NCBI GenBank assembly: GCA_014843695.1 | Contig: CM026400.1 | Span: 32,183,500 to 32,247,499 of the forward strand | Direction: 5' to 3' | From: Archivesica marissinica | Lineage: Eukaryota; Mollusca; Bivalvia; Venerida; Vesicomyidae | Length of the DNA stretch: 64,000 nucleotides | Shown: piece by piece, positions 38,451-52,533 of the stretch | Numbering within the stretch: position 1 is the stretch's first letter | Layout: each line of letters starts with the position of its first letter | Position numbers and translations under genes: made by a program | Notes under the pieces: generated by a model | The model's database searches: none | Seen by the model: the letters and a program-made list of their open reading frames with translations, nothing else | Told to the model about the DNA's origin: nothing

Positions 38451-39417
38451 TATGTTTTTTTTGTTCCTTATGGATAAAATCTCAAGTTCCCATTAATAGA
38501 TATAGCATTAACGCTAGCACAGTAATCCATAATGATTACATGGAGTCTAACTCTTTCTTCCTTCTCTTCCTACCCATCAATCATTTTCTGAATTTATTGG
38601 GAGGTCCGTCTAATGTGGTGGATAACCAGCAGACTGCTCAACTCTCCAGGCACGTCGGAACCCAGCTGACATTGGGGCCGCAGATTTTGAGGGCCAGGTC
38701 TGCTGGGAGTCCGTGGGGCATGGTCCCCCGGAGAAATGTTGAGATGTAGATACTGTACAATCGATTTTAATACCAACCCTGCATACAGTGCGTAAGAACC
38801 CAGAGCAGATTTACATAGCCATCACTTGCAATGTGCCATATAAATTCCACAAGTATAAAATAAAAAAATCCGCCTGCCTGGCCAATATATTGGGGTCGCG
38901 ATCGCTGCGGCCCCTGCTCCGACGCCTATGCTCTCATATATCAACATTTATCACCTGTGAACTCGTATCCCTGTAGATAATTGTGAAAGACAAGAGAGAT
39001 AACTGTTATTCTCGTACAATCTTTATAGGTATAGGATATGAGCCGAAAACAATCCAATATGTAACATATAGGACTGTGTGAGGCGCGTAGCGCCAAAGAC
39101 AGTACCAATATTTACATATTTGATCCGTTTTCGGCTGATATCTTACTTAAAACACACACTTATATAACAAGATGCTACTAATTCAAATTGTTCATTTCCT
39201 GCATGTACACTTAGTATTTAATATAATACTCTGGCCTTTTGACACCAGTACAATAATGGACTGCAAGTACATAGGTATGACGTCACGACAGTGTTTTAAT
39301 GTTATAGAAAAAAAGAACCTTTACATAACATCTTCCCAAACTAATTGTCCAAATTTGATCAAACTTCATAGATCTGAAGCATTCGGCCATAAAAAGGTCA
39401 CAAGTGTATATGTGTGA
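38451..39417. other. Intergenic, nothing recognised
   Basis: 38590-38750 is unusually GC-rich and stop-poor on both strands, but no protein family or convincing splice sites were recognised. The rest is AT-rich. Confidence 0.4.
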
Positions 39418-39663
39418 TTAGATGGTTCGATCCCCCGTCTGACCCTAATAAAATTAACAGTCTTTCAGATGGGACTTTAAACCGAGGTCTCGTGTCGGTG
39501 CTTTACACAATGCACGTAAAAGAACCAGACGAGATTCTGGAATGGGTCTCTGTCTGTATCATTGCACTATCCTCCAAAAATCTAAAATGACTAATCTCTT
39601 CAGGAGGCGTCGCTCATATGGGCAACCGGTAGCGACGATAAATAAACGTAAAACACACACACA
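39418..39663 (+). mobile_element. SINE-C, 5'-truncated
   Basis: Starts inside the head (GGTTCGATCCCCCGTCTGAC) and continues with CCGAGGTCTCGTGTCGGTGC, GGGCAACCGGTAGCGACG and AAAACACACACACA. Confidence 0.85.
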
Positions 39664-40039
39664 ATGTTAGAGGTGAACAGTTATTTTGTCAGTGTAGTGA
39701 CCAATAGCCAGAAGGTTGTGTTGTTCAAAATCTGTTTTTCTTGTTCTTTTCAGAAATCCTACAGAATAGTTGTCAAGCATCAAAGCCATTCTAGTCATTC
39801 AGAAAGAGAATGTATTCGGAGGGGATTTAATATCTGTATACTATATAATATAGTGACTTAATATCACAAGGAAGTAAGCTTGCTGGGTTTACTGTCTCTG
39901 CACGCTTCAATGACATTGTATAATATGACCATGTGAAAATATATCAGTTACCTGAGAAATGCATGCATACAATACTGCTGTATGGTAACACAAGATGGAT
40001 CAATCATTCAGGATTTACATCATATACCTGTCTCACATG

Positions 40040-40295
40040 ACAATTGAAATTTTGTGATATAAAGACATCTGTGCATTGTTTTATTTATTAAGAAATATTT
40101 TTTTCAAATGTGCAATAATTAATATATTTAAAGGGTAATTACTAATTAGAGAAACAGATGTTGTTATATAATAATTGAAATTTTGTGATGAAGACATCTG
40201 TGAATTGTTTTATTTATTAAGAAATATTTTTTCAAATGTGCAATAATGTATTTAAAGGATAATTACTAATTAGAGAAACAGATGTTATATATATA
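40040..40295 (+). repeat. Tandem duplication of about 128 bp
   Basis: Two direct copies: AATTGAAATTTTGTGAT, ATTGTTTTATTTATTAAGAA and AATTACTAATTAGAGAAAC occur in both, with small indels. It lies 225 bp upstream of the MFSD12 start. Confidence 0.85.
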
Positions 40296-40520
40296 ATATA
40301 GCTAAAATAGAATATATGTAGTGAAACTATTTATTTATTTATAGTACTCAGTATTTATAAATGCACGGGAAATGCATGTGGGAACCATGCACATGGGAAC
40401 CATTGATAAAAGAATAAGGTGCATTACTCGACAACTATTTTGTGATTGATTAACTGTACTTTTTTCTAGACTACAATGTACATTAATGTTTGTGTATGAA
40501 AGTTGTTTAGGAGATATATA

Positions 40521-40800
40521 ATGTCTAGTCCAGTAGAACCCAGCAAGCGTCAGCTGTCGGTCGGCCAGAAATTATCGTACAGTGTCGGCCATGTTTTGAA
40601 CGATCTGACGGCGTCTATGTGGTTTACGTACATGATTATTTACTTCCATCAAGTGAAGACCTTCAACAACGCTCTAGCGGGAGACCTGGTGTTGATAGGT
40701 CAGATCAGCGATGCAATATTCACACCGTTCATCGGGTACGAGTCAGATCGAGTCAAAGGCTGCTTTAACATGGGAAAACGGAAAACATGGCATTTTATTG
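40521..40800 (+). CDS. MFSD12: MFSD12 exon 1
   Basis: Starts [20 protein letters not shown] and ends KRKTWHFI plus one base. The homologous junction (WHxxGT) requires ATTG as the exon end, so the intron would begin ATGAGT rather than GT. The nearest GT (GA|GTATAG, 40804) shifts the frame and hits a stop soon after exon 2 begins. Confidence 0.8.
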
Positions 40801-43800
40801 ATGAGTATAGATTATTTTTATATATACATGTAGATACATCACAAAACTTCTATGTTGTTTAATTGTATGAATTTTCAATAGTTTCGTGATAACTTAATAA
40901 TTATGCACATGCACCAATGACAGTGATTGGTATAGGATAACTACATATATGCTTGTATCCATGTCAACGACAGTGATTGGTATAGGATAACTACATATAC
41001 GCTTGTATCCGTGTCAACGACAGTGATTGGTATAGGATAACTACATATACATGTGGAAGTCATGATAGCGCAGTGGATGCGCGTTCGCTTCAGGTGCGAA
41101 AGGTCCGGAGTTCGAGCCCTGCTGGAGCCGTTACGATTGTGCCCTTAGGCAAGGTATTTAAATTCCACATTGCCTCTTCTCTCTCCCTCGTGGCGATGTA
41201 TTCCATCAGGAATGAGGTCTCGAGAGTGATTAATATAAGTTGAAAGAACTTGTTTCGCAATCGAGCTAAAATAAATTTGTATAAACATATACATGTATGC
41301 TTGTATCCAGGTCAACGACAGTGATTGGTATAGGATAACTACATATACATGTATGCTTGTACCCATGTCAACGACAGTGATTGGTATAGGATAACTACAT
41401 ATACATGTATGCTTGTATCCATGTCAACGACAGTGATTGGTATAGGATAACTACATATACATGTATGCTTGTATCCATGTCAACGACAGTGATTGGTATT
41501 GGATAACTACATATACATGTATGCTTGTATCCGTGTCAACGACAGTGATTGGTATAGGATAACTACATATACATGTATGCTTGTATCCATGTCAACGACA
41601 GTGATTGGTATAAGATAACTACATATCTATACGCTTGTATCCATGTCAATGAGAGTGGTTGGTATAGGATAACTACATATACATGTACGCTTGTATCCGT
41701 GTCAACGACAGTGATTGGTATAGGATAACTACATATACATGTATGCTTGTATCCGTGTCAACGACAGTGATTGGTATAGGATAACTACATATACATGTAT
41801 GCTTGTATCCGTGTCAACGACAGTGATTGGTATAGGATAACTACATATACATGTATCCATGTCAACGACAGTGATTGGTATAGGATAACTACATATACAT
41901 GTATCCGTGTCAACGACAGTGATTGGTATAGGATAACTACATATACATGTATGCTTGTATCCGTGTCAACGACAGTGATTGGTATAGGATAACTACATAT
42001 ACATGTATGCTTGTATCCGTGTCAACGACAGTGATTGGTATAGGATAACTACATATACATGTATGCTTGTATCCGTGTCAACGACAGTGATTGGTATAGG
42101 ATAACTACATATACATGTATCCATGTCAACGACAGTGATTGGTATAGGATAACTACATATACATGTATGCTTGTATCCGTGTCAACGACAGTGATTGGAA
42201 TAGGATAACTACATATACATGTATGCCTGTATCCATGTCAACGACAGTGATTGGTATAGGATAACTACATATACATGTATGCTTGTATCCGTGTCAACGA
42301 CAGTGATTGGTATAGGATAACTACATATACATGTATCCATGTCAACGACAGTGATTGGTATAGGATAACTACATATACATGTATGCTTGTATCCGTGTCA
42401 ACGACAGTGATTGGTATAGGATAACTACATATACATGTATGCTTGTATCCATGTCAACGACAGTGATTGGTATAGGATAACTACATATACATGTATGCTT
42501 GTATCCGTGTCAACGACAGTGATTGGTATAGGATAACTACATATACATGTATCCATGTCAACGACAGTGATTGGTATAGGATAACTACATATACATGTAT
42601 ACTTGTCAACGACAGTGATTGGTATAGGATAACTACATATACATGTATGCTTGTATCCGTGTCAACGACAGTGATTGGTATAGGATAACTACATATACAT
42701 GTATGCTTGTATCCATGTCAACGACAGTGATTGGTATAGGATAACTACATATACATGTATGCTTGTATCCGTGTCAACGACAGTGATTGGTATAGGATAA
42801 CTACATATACATGTATCCATGTCAACGACAGTGATTGGTATAGGATAACTACATATACATGTATGCTTGTATCCGTGTCAACGACAGTGATTGGTATAGG
42901 ATAACTACATATACATGTATGCTTGTATCCATGTCAACGACAGTGATTGGTATAGGATAACTACATATACACGTATGCTTGTATCCGTGTCAACGACAGT
43001 GATTGGTATAGGATAACTACATATACATGTATCCATGTCAACGACAGTGATTGGTATAGGATAACTACATATACATGTACGCTTGTATCCGTGTCAACGA
43101 CAGTGATTGGTATAGGATAACTACATATACATGTACGCTTGTATCCGTGTCAACGACAGTGATTGGTATAGGATAACTACATATACATATACGCTTGTAT
43201 CCGTGTCAATGACAGTGATTGGTATAGGATAACTACATAGACATGTACGCTTGTATCCGTGTCAACGACAGTGATTGGTATAGGATAACTACATATACGT
43301 GTACGCTTGTATCCGTGTCAACGACAGTGATTGGTATAGGATAACTACATAGACATGTACGCTTGTATCCGTGTCAACGACAGTGATTGGTATAGGATAA
43401 CTACATATACATGTACGCTTGTATCAGTGTCAACGACAGTGATTGGTATAGGATAACTACATATACATGTACGCTTGTATCCGTGTCAACGACAGTGATT
43501 GGTATAGGATAACTACATAGACATGTACGCTTGTATCCGTGTCAACGACAGTGATTGGTATAAGATAACTACATATCTATACGCTTGTATCCGTGTCAAC
43601 GACAGTGATTGGTATAAGATAACTACATATACTGTCCTGATTGTATAGTTATGACGATATTCCGTTATGTATCTGTTCTGGTTGTATAGTTATGACGATA
43701 TTCCGTTATTTAACTGTTCTGGTTGTATAGTTCTGACGATATTCCGTTATTTATCTGATCTAGTTGTATAGTTCTGACGATATTCCGTTATTTATCTGAT

Positions 43801-46800
43801 CTGGTTGTATAGTTCTGACGATATTCCGTTATTTATCTGATCTGGTTGTATAGTTCTGACGATATTCCGTTATTTATCTTATCTGGTTGTATAGTTCTGA
43901 CGATATTCTGTTATTTATCTGTCCTGATTGTATAGGTAGTTATGACGATATTCCATTATTTATCTGTTCAGGTTGTATAGGTAGTTATGACGATATTCCA
44001 TTATTTATCTGTTCAGGTTGTATAGGTAGTTATGACGATATTCCATTATTTATCTGTTCAGGTTGTATAGGTAGTTATGACGATATTCCATTATTTATCT
44101 GTTCTGGTTGTATAGTTATGACGATATTCCATTATTTATCTGTCCTGGTTGTATAGTTATGACGATATTCCATTATTTATCTGTTCTGGTTGTATAGTTA
44201 TGACGATATTCCATTATTTATCTGTTCTGGTTGTATAGTTATGACGATATTCCATTATTTATCTGTCCTGGTTGTATAGTTATGACGATATTCCATTATT
44301 TATCTGTTCTGGTTGTATAGTTATGACGATATTCCATTATTTATCTGTTCAGGTTGTATAGTTATGACGATATTCCATTATTTATCTGTTCTGGTTGTAT
44401 AGTTATGACGATATTCCATTATTTATCTGTCCTGGTTGTATAGTTATGACGATATTCCATTATTTATCTGTTCTGGTTGTATAGTTATGACGATATTCCA
44501 TTATTTATCTGTTCAGGTTGTATAGTTATGACGATATTCCGTTATTTATCTGTCCTGGTTGTATAGTTATGACGATATTCCATTATTTATCTGTTCTGGT
44601 TGTATAGTTATGACGATATTCCATTATTTATCTGTTCTGGTTGTATAGTTATGACGATATTCCATTATTTATCTGTCCTGGTTGTATAGTTATGACGATA
44701 TTCCATTATTTATCTGTTCTGGTTGTATAGTTATGACGATATTCCATTATTTATCTGTCCTGGTTGTATAGTTATGACGATATTCCATTATTTATCTGTT
44801 CTGGTTGTATAGTTATGACGATATTCCATTATTTATCTGTCCTGGTTGTATAGTTATGACGATATTCCATTATTTATCTGTTCTGGTTGTATAGTTATGA
44901 CGATATTCCATTATTTATCTGTTCAGGTTGTATAGTTATGACGATATTCCGTTATTTATCTGTCCTGGTTGTATAGTTATGACGATATTCCATTATTTAT
45001 CTGTTCTGGTTGTATAGTTATGACGATATTCCATTATTTATCTGTTCAGGTTGTATAGTTATGACGATATTCCGTTATTTATCTGATCTGGTTGTATAGT
45101 TATGACGATATTCCGTTATTTATCTGATCTGGTTGTATAGTTCTGACGATATTCTGTTATTTATCTGTCCTGATTGTATAGGTAGTTATGACGATATTCC
45201 ATTATTTATCTGTCCTGGTTGTATAGGTAGTTATGACGATATTCCATTATTTATCTCTCCTGGTTGTATAGTTATGACGATATTCTATCTCCCCTGATTT
45301 CAGGAACACTGTGTGTGGTGTGTAGTTTCCCATTTCTGTTTGTGGGCTGCATTACATGCGACAATGCTCCAGACTGGTCCCAGTTTATCTACTACGCTCC
45401 GTTTGTTGTCGTGTTCCAGTTTGGCTGGGCATCTACGCAGATTAATCATCTGTCACTCATACCAGATCTCACCGATTGTCCGCAAGAGAGAGTTGGTCTC
45501 AATGGCTCTAGGTTAGTTTAATGCATACATTTTACAAGATTTCAGCGATACTACATGTACATGTCTGAACAATTTTAGGGAATTATCAATTTATACATTT
45601 GGAATCAATTTATACATTTGGAAATAAGGAGTATTATATGGTTATTATATAAATTATACAGTGGAAAACAGTGGGTAATGCCAAATGCTACATAATGAAA
45701 ACAGTGGGTATGGCCAAATTATACATTTGAAAACTTGAATTGAATTCTATATTTTGATAAAAATTATAGTATTGAAAATAGTGGGTATTGCCAAATTCTA
45801 CATTTGAACAGTGTGGGTATTTCCAAATTCTACATTTGAACACTGGGTATTGCCAAATTCTACATTTGAACACTGTGGGTAGTGCCAAATTCTACATTTG
45901 AACACTGTGGGTAGTGTCAAATTCTACATTTGAACAATGTGGGTATTTCCAAATAAACAATAATATGTTGTGTTTTACAGATATGCATTTACAGTGTTAT
46001 CTAACATGGTGGTGTATGGTATAGCTTGGGTGCTGTTTGTGGTTGGACAAGATGATGACGAGTCTGGCAAACTTACTGAAGAAGATTCTCCAAAATTCAG
46101 GGTGTGTGTTTTTTACATTTATTTATCGTCGCTACCGGTTGCCCATATGAGCGACGCCTCCTGAAGAGATTAGTCATTTTAGATTTTTGGAGGATAGTGC
46201 AATGATACAGACAGAGACCCATTCCAGAGTCTCCTCTGGTTCTTTTATGTGCACGGTGTACATCACCGACACGAGACCTCGGTTTAACGTCCCATTTGAA
46301 AGAATGTTAATTTTATTAGGGTGAGACAGGGGATCGAACCTGCGATCCCTGGATTACCAGTCCAGCGTGTTACCACTGGACTACAGATCCGTCTGTAATA
46401 ATTCGGGGTAACATTTCTCAACCTTTATATACTAGCCTATACTATTTTTCCTGTGAGACATTGATACAACAAAACACCAAACTCTCTTGAAGTTATTTCA
46501 ATCACTTGTGATTTGACTCTGTGACCATGTGGTTAACGTCGTTGACTTTAAATCACTTGCCCCTCTCCACTGTAGGTTCGAATCCCACTGGGGGTGTCCA
46601 ATTTTTTCAATTGAGGAAGCTATCCAGCTGGCTTGTGGAAGGTTGGTAGTTCTACCCGGGTGCCTGTCTGAAATACAGATATATATGTGCAAAGTGCCAA
46701 CATTCAACCATGTTGGTTCAAGGTCACAAGATAATGGGCACAATATGTTGTGCCCCCTCTAATGGTGTTAATCAAATGAATTATTGGGAAATAACTTGGG

Positions 46801-49800
46801 GCAAATGATTAACATATCATTGGCAATGTGTATCAGTTCAAGGTCATATTTAATTGTCAAAGGTCATATGCACAATATTTTGTCTGCTTCACATCTCTTG
46901 AACTTCTTGAGTGATGTGCTTGAGTGATTGTGAAATAAATTGACTTCAATGTTCCCAAGATCGAGATGCTGTGCAGAGCGCACATTGATTCAAGGTCATA
47001 CTTAAAGGTCAACGGTCATATTTAGAAAGTCAGAGATCATTTATATACATGCACAAATATGTTGTTGTCGCTACTTATCATGCAAACTGCTTGAGGGATA
47101 TGGACATAATTTGTGCAACATATCAGTAGCAATTTCCAATTCAAGATTTTATTTTGGTAAAAATTGTGTAAATAAAAATATAGGCGATTGAATAACGCTT
47201 CAGTGGACCGGGGATATGCCGGATACCATATACACTGGCCTATAAGACGAAAAAAATGTTCCCCATATTTTGTTGACTTGGGGACCCGTCTGATAAGTGG
47301 ATACTACACATCTACCCTCAAATGTCTGAGGTCAAAATTAGCTATTCAGCAGTTTAATTTGTCGACTAGCTTTATTTTTTTGTTTGTGTGTGTGTTTTAC
47401 GTTTATTTATCGTCGCTACCGGTTACCCATATGAGCGACGCCTCCTGAAGAGATTAGTCATTTTAGATTTTTGGAGGATAGTGCAATGATACAGACAGAG
47501 ACCCATTCCAGAGTCTCCTCTGGTTCTTTTATGTGCATGGTGTAAAGTACCGACACGAGACCTCGGTTTAAAGTCTCGTCTGAAAGACTGTTAATTTTAT
47601 TAAGGTCAGACGGGAAAGCAAACCTGCGATCCCTGGATTACCAGTCCAGCGTGTTACCAATAAATAATGTTTAAACTAACTTCTAATAAATATGTTAACC
47701 ACTGGACTACAGATCCGTCTGTCTTGAGAGCAGCCTGTTCACAGTGTGTTTATATATATTTGACTATATTTCAGATGCTGGTGTTAATAGTTGTGGGTAT
47801 TGGCATTCTATTCTGTTTCATATTTCACATCGGAGTTCGAGAAAAGCGACACTCAAGGTCGGATTCTGTAACGAGCGGGCCTCTGACAGAGTCCTCGGCA
47901 TTGATTACTATAGAGAGATCAACGCTGTGTCGTTTAAAAATGACCTGGAAATGTTGGTTAAAAGAATATCAGTTTTATCAGGTAATTCTAAGAACACATT
48001 TTAATTTTCTTAGAAATAATATTTGCGACATTTTGTAGTAGTAGTCACTGGTAATGTGTTCTGGTCTACTGAGTTCTTGTTGCATGATGCCAGTGTATAA
48101 GCCATTGCCATCAGACCAGTTACAGATATATCAAAACACTTTCTTCCATTTTGCACCCTGGTGATTGTTTCTGAAGTGATTATAATGTTTATACAACCCT
48201 GGCTACTACCCTGCAACCATTGTGTATTGTGCCTTGAAGTGTCATTATGAGATTACAGTCAAACCTGTGTTAGTGGTCACCTCTATTAAGCAGCCAACCT
48301 GTATTAAGCAGCCCGTTTCTAGATTCCCAATATGTTGTTTTACTATACATTTGACCTCTATTAAGCAGCCACTTTCTGTGATTCCCTTTGCTGGCTGCTT
48401 AGGACAGGTTTGACTGTCACAATTCTCCGTAACCAATGGGTGGAATTTTCTATCAAACTTAAAATAAATATGTATCACCATAGTATGCTGGTGCATGTGC
48501 ATTTTTGATAGGGATCAGCGCTGTAACACTAGAGTTATTGCCCTTTAATTGACTAAAAATCCACAAATGTGTCCGTCTGAAGCCTGTACTGGTAATTAGT
48601 ACCTAATTGGTGGAATTGTATGAAACTTCTATAAATATGTATCACCATAGTATGGTAGTGCACGTGCATTTTTCGTCAGGATCGATACAGTAACACCAGA
48701 GTTATTGCCCTTTAATTTACTATGAATCCACACATTTATCCGTCCAAAGCTTATCCTCAGTATTGATTAGTGGTGGATTTCTATGAAACTTCTATAAATG
48801 TGTATCACTATAGTGTGCTGGGGCACTTGCACATTTCTTTAGGAACACCAATTACTGACGTGGTTACCATCTTATGTATGACCATACATAGTCTCTGCAC
48901 CTACTTTATTGATAAATTCTGTACATTTAATTATGATATGCACAGTATGGTAGAGAGAATGTACAGAGAATAGATATAACCTCACAAATGTGTAGTGTTA
49001 TGCACGATATGGTAGAGAGAATGTACAGAGAATAGATATAACCTCACAAATGTGTAGTGTTATGCACAGTATGGTAGAGAGAATGTACAGAGAATAGATA
49101 TAACCTCACAAATGTGTAGTGTTATGCACAGTATGGTAGAGAGAATGTACAGAGAATAGATATAACCTCACAAATGTGTAGTGTTATGCACGATATGGTA
49201 GAGAGAATGTACAGAGAATAGATATAACCTCACAAATGTGTAGTGTTATGCACAGTATGGTAGAGAGAATGTACAGAGAATAGATATAACCTCACAAATG
49301 TGTAGTGTTATGCACAGTATGGTAGAGAGAATGTACAGAGAATAGATATAACCTCACAAATGTGTAGTGTTATGCACAGACAGATATGTAATCCAGTGGT
49401 AACATGCTGGACTGGTAATCCAGGGATCGCAGGTTCGATCCCCCGTCTGACCCTAATAAAATTAACAGTCTTTCAGATGGGACGTTAAACCGAGGTCTCG
49501 TGTCGGTGCTTTACACCTTGCACGTAAAAGAACCAGAGGAGATTCTGGAATGGGTCTCTGTCTGTATCATTGCACTATCCTCCAAAATCTAAAATAACTA
49601 ATCTCTTCAGGAGATGTCGCTCATAAGGGCAACCGGTAGCGACGATAAATAAACATAAAAAACAACAAAACATAGTGTTATGCACGGTATGGTAGAGAGA
49701 ATTATAACAATGGTAAATGCTGACGAAATTCATACTAATGTTCAACAACTAACACAGGGGTCTTGGTGGCTGAGTGGTTAAGTGTGTTGCCTTCAAATCA

Positions 49801-52486
49801 CTTGCCCCTCACTGCTGTAGGTTCGAATCCCTCTCAAAAGAGGAAGGTATCCAGCTGGCTTGTGGAAGGTCGGTGATTCTACCCTGGGTCCTATCCGTGC
49901 TCGGAGGGGAACCTGGGGTCTTCCTCCATTAATAATAGCTGGAGAGGCACAATATAAGTTGATGGTGCTACTTTGAACCCCAAAAAGAAAGAAACAAACA
50001 GATTTCTTATGAAAGGTTGGTACAATGGAGGTAAATAATCGATCGAAATAACTCGGGGGAGTTGCAGTTATTTGAATTGATCGAAATAACTCGGGGGAAT
50101 TGCAGTTATTTGAATCGATCGAAATAACTCGGGGGAATTGCAGTTATTTGAATCGATCGAAATAACTCGGGGGAATTGCAGTTATTTGAACCGATCGAAA
50201 TAACTCGGGCTAAGTTGATGTTATTTTCATCAATTTTGAGTTTGTGGTATCAACTTTTCACAGTAAAGATCATTATTTGCATTTGGTTACATATGACGTA
50301 ACCTGCCCTTAGTAACACATACTAACCATAGTAACACTCAGACTGGTACTAGTACTGTACTACAGCCATTAGACTGGTAGATATGTTTCATATTTGACTT
50401 TTATTGTATATAATTATATAGTCCGCCTCCGTGGTCGAGTGGTTACGGTCGCTGACTTGTATACCACTGTAACCTATCATCACTGATGGTCACGGGTTCG
50501 AGCCCCGCTCAGACCGTGTTTCATTTATACGAAAAAGTTGGCAGTTTCTTATGGAGGTTGGTGTACCTAAGTACTGGTTAACCGCTGGAGCCTGCCCTGG
50601 AAAGGTGTTGTTAGGTAAACTGCCTGCCGGCGATATAGCCCAAAAATGGTGCTGATGCAGGCGTAAAACCCGAAATATAACATATTATTGTATATATATT
50701 TGTAGATAGCGTTGATATACATGTCTACTCGTCTGGTTGTGAACATATCTCAAGTATATTTACCCATGTATTTAACAGAAACCATTAAGCTTGATAAAGT
50801 AAGTATGAAACATCTATTTTCTCATTATCTCGTATACATGTACCGGTACATCATAAATTTTAGTTTTGCTATTTTGGAAAAATGATGATAGAATTTATAA
50901 TAGGCTGTTTGATTGGTGCAATTGTTAGCAAGCTTGCTTGTCACTAATGCGGGTTCGATCCTACATGTAGTACTGAGTCCGCCTCCGTGGTCGAGTTGTT
51001 ACGGTCACTGACTTATATGCCAGTTGATTTAACCATATTTTATTGCATATTCATATTAAACAGTACAGTTGACATACATGCATGATACAGAATATAAATT
51101 AACAATGTATAAGATGCATACATACATTTGTGTAACCTTGCAAAAGGGTAGCCTATCATCACTGATTGTCATGGGTTCGAGCCCCTGCTCATGCCGTGTC
51201 TCTTTATATGAAGAAGATGGCAGTTTCTTACGGAGGTTGGTGCACCAAATACTTGTTAACTGCAGGAGAGGTGTTGTTAGGTTAAGCTGCCCATCAGCGA
51301 TATAGCCCAAAATGGTGCTGATGAAGGCGTAACACCCGAACAAACAAACAAATATGTAGAATCGGGAAGTATGTGATGTGGTACTGTCTCCAGTTTCCTT
51401 CCTCACAAATGACCACATGTTCTCTACCAACGAGAGCGATTAATATAAGTTGTTAAAGCTAGTTTCGCAATCGTTATAGAATAAATAAAGTTTATACTTT
51501 TATAATTTACTTACATTGTATATATTGCCTTATTGGCTCAAAAAAGAAATTCCACATCAGGGTGCGACACATTTTAGATGACAATTGTTGTATTAGCTGA
51601 CAACAAACAGCAGCAATATATTTTATACACTACTAGGTCGGTGGTTCTACCTGGGTGCCCGTCCATGCCTGAAATACTGCTCAAAGGGGCACCCAGGGTC
51701 TTCCTCCACCAATAAGAGCTGGAGAGTTGCCATAATGACCCAAGCTGTGCGGCTTTAAACCCCAAAAATAAACAAACAAACAAACGTTCTAACCCACTTC
51801 TTTGTACATCTTATCTGTGTGAGTTTGCTCTGGAGTACTGTATCACTCAAAGTATTAGATTATAACCATTATACCATTTATAGAGTAAAAAATAAAAAAT
51901 ATAGTGTTACGGTAGTTTATTATAGTGTCACCCCCTATTCAAAGGGCCAACCATTACTGACTTATGAGACACCTTGTGAACATCAGTACTTCCCGAATCC
52001 TATGCTTGTGTGCCAGGCCAGGCATTCAGTAACCATTATTTAACTAGTCGGGAGTTCACCAACCAGCCATATCAGAATAACCCCCTGACGAAGTTCGAAC
52101 CTTCGCTTCCCGCTTCATATGTGGGTTCCTTAACCACTAGGCCACGGAGATGGTATATATCAAAATGGGTTTGTAACATCCCTCCAATATTTCAGGATTC
52201 TATAGCCATTATACCATTGATTGTGTACATCAGTGGGTTTGTAACATCCCTCCAATATTTCAGGATTCTATAGCCATTATACCATTGATTGTGTACATCA
52301 GTGGGTTTGTAACATCCCTCTAATATTTCAGGATTCTATTGCCATTATACCATTGATTGTGTATGTCAGTGGGTTTGTAACATCCCTCTAATATTTCAGG
52401 ATTCTATAGCCATCATACCATTGACTGTGTACGTCAGCGGGTTTGTAACATCCCTCCTCATGAAGTATATCAATGCTGCAGTTGGC

Positions 52487-52533
<47 letters not shown>

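Noticed and set aside
45590..45955. 33-bp array as a copy of the MFSD12 exon 2 start (GAACACTGTG)
   Set aside because: Only about ten bases are shared and they are not positioned behind an acceptor, so chance is likely.
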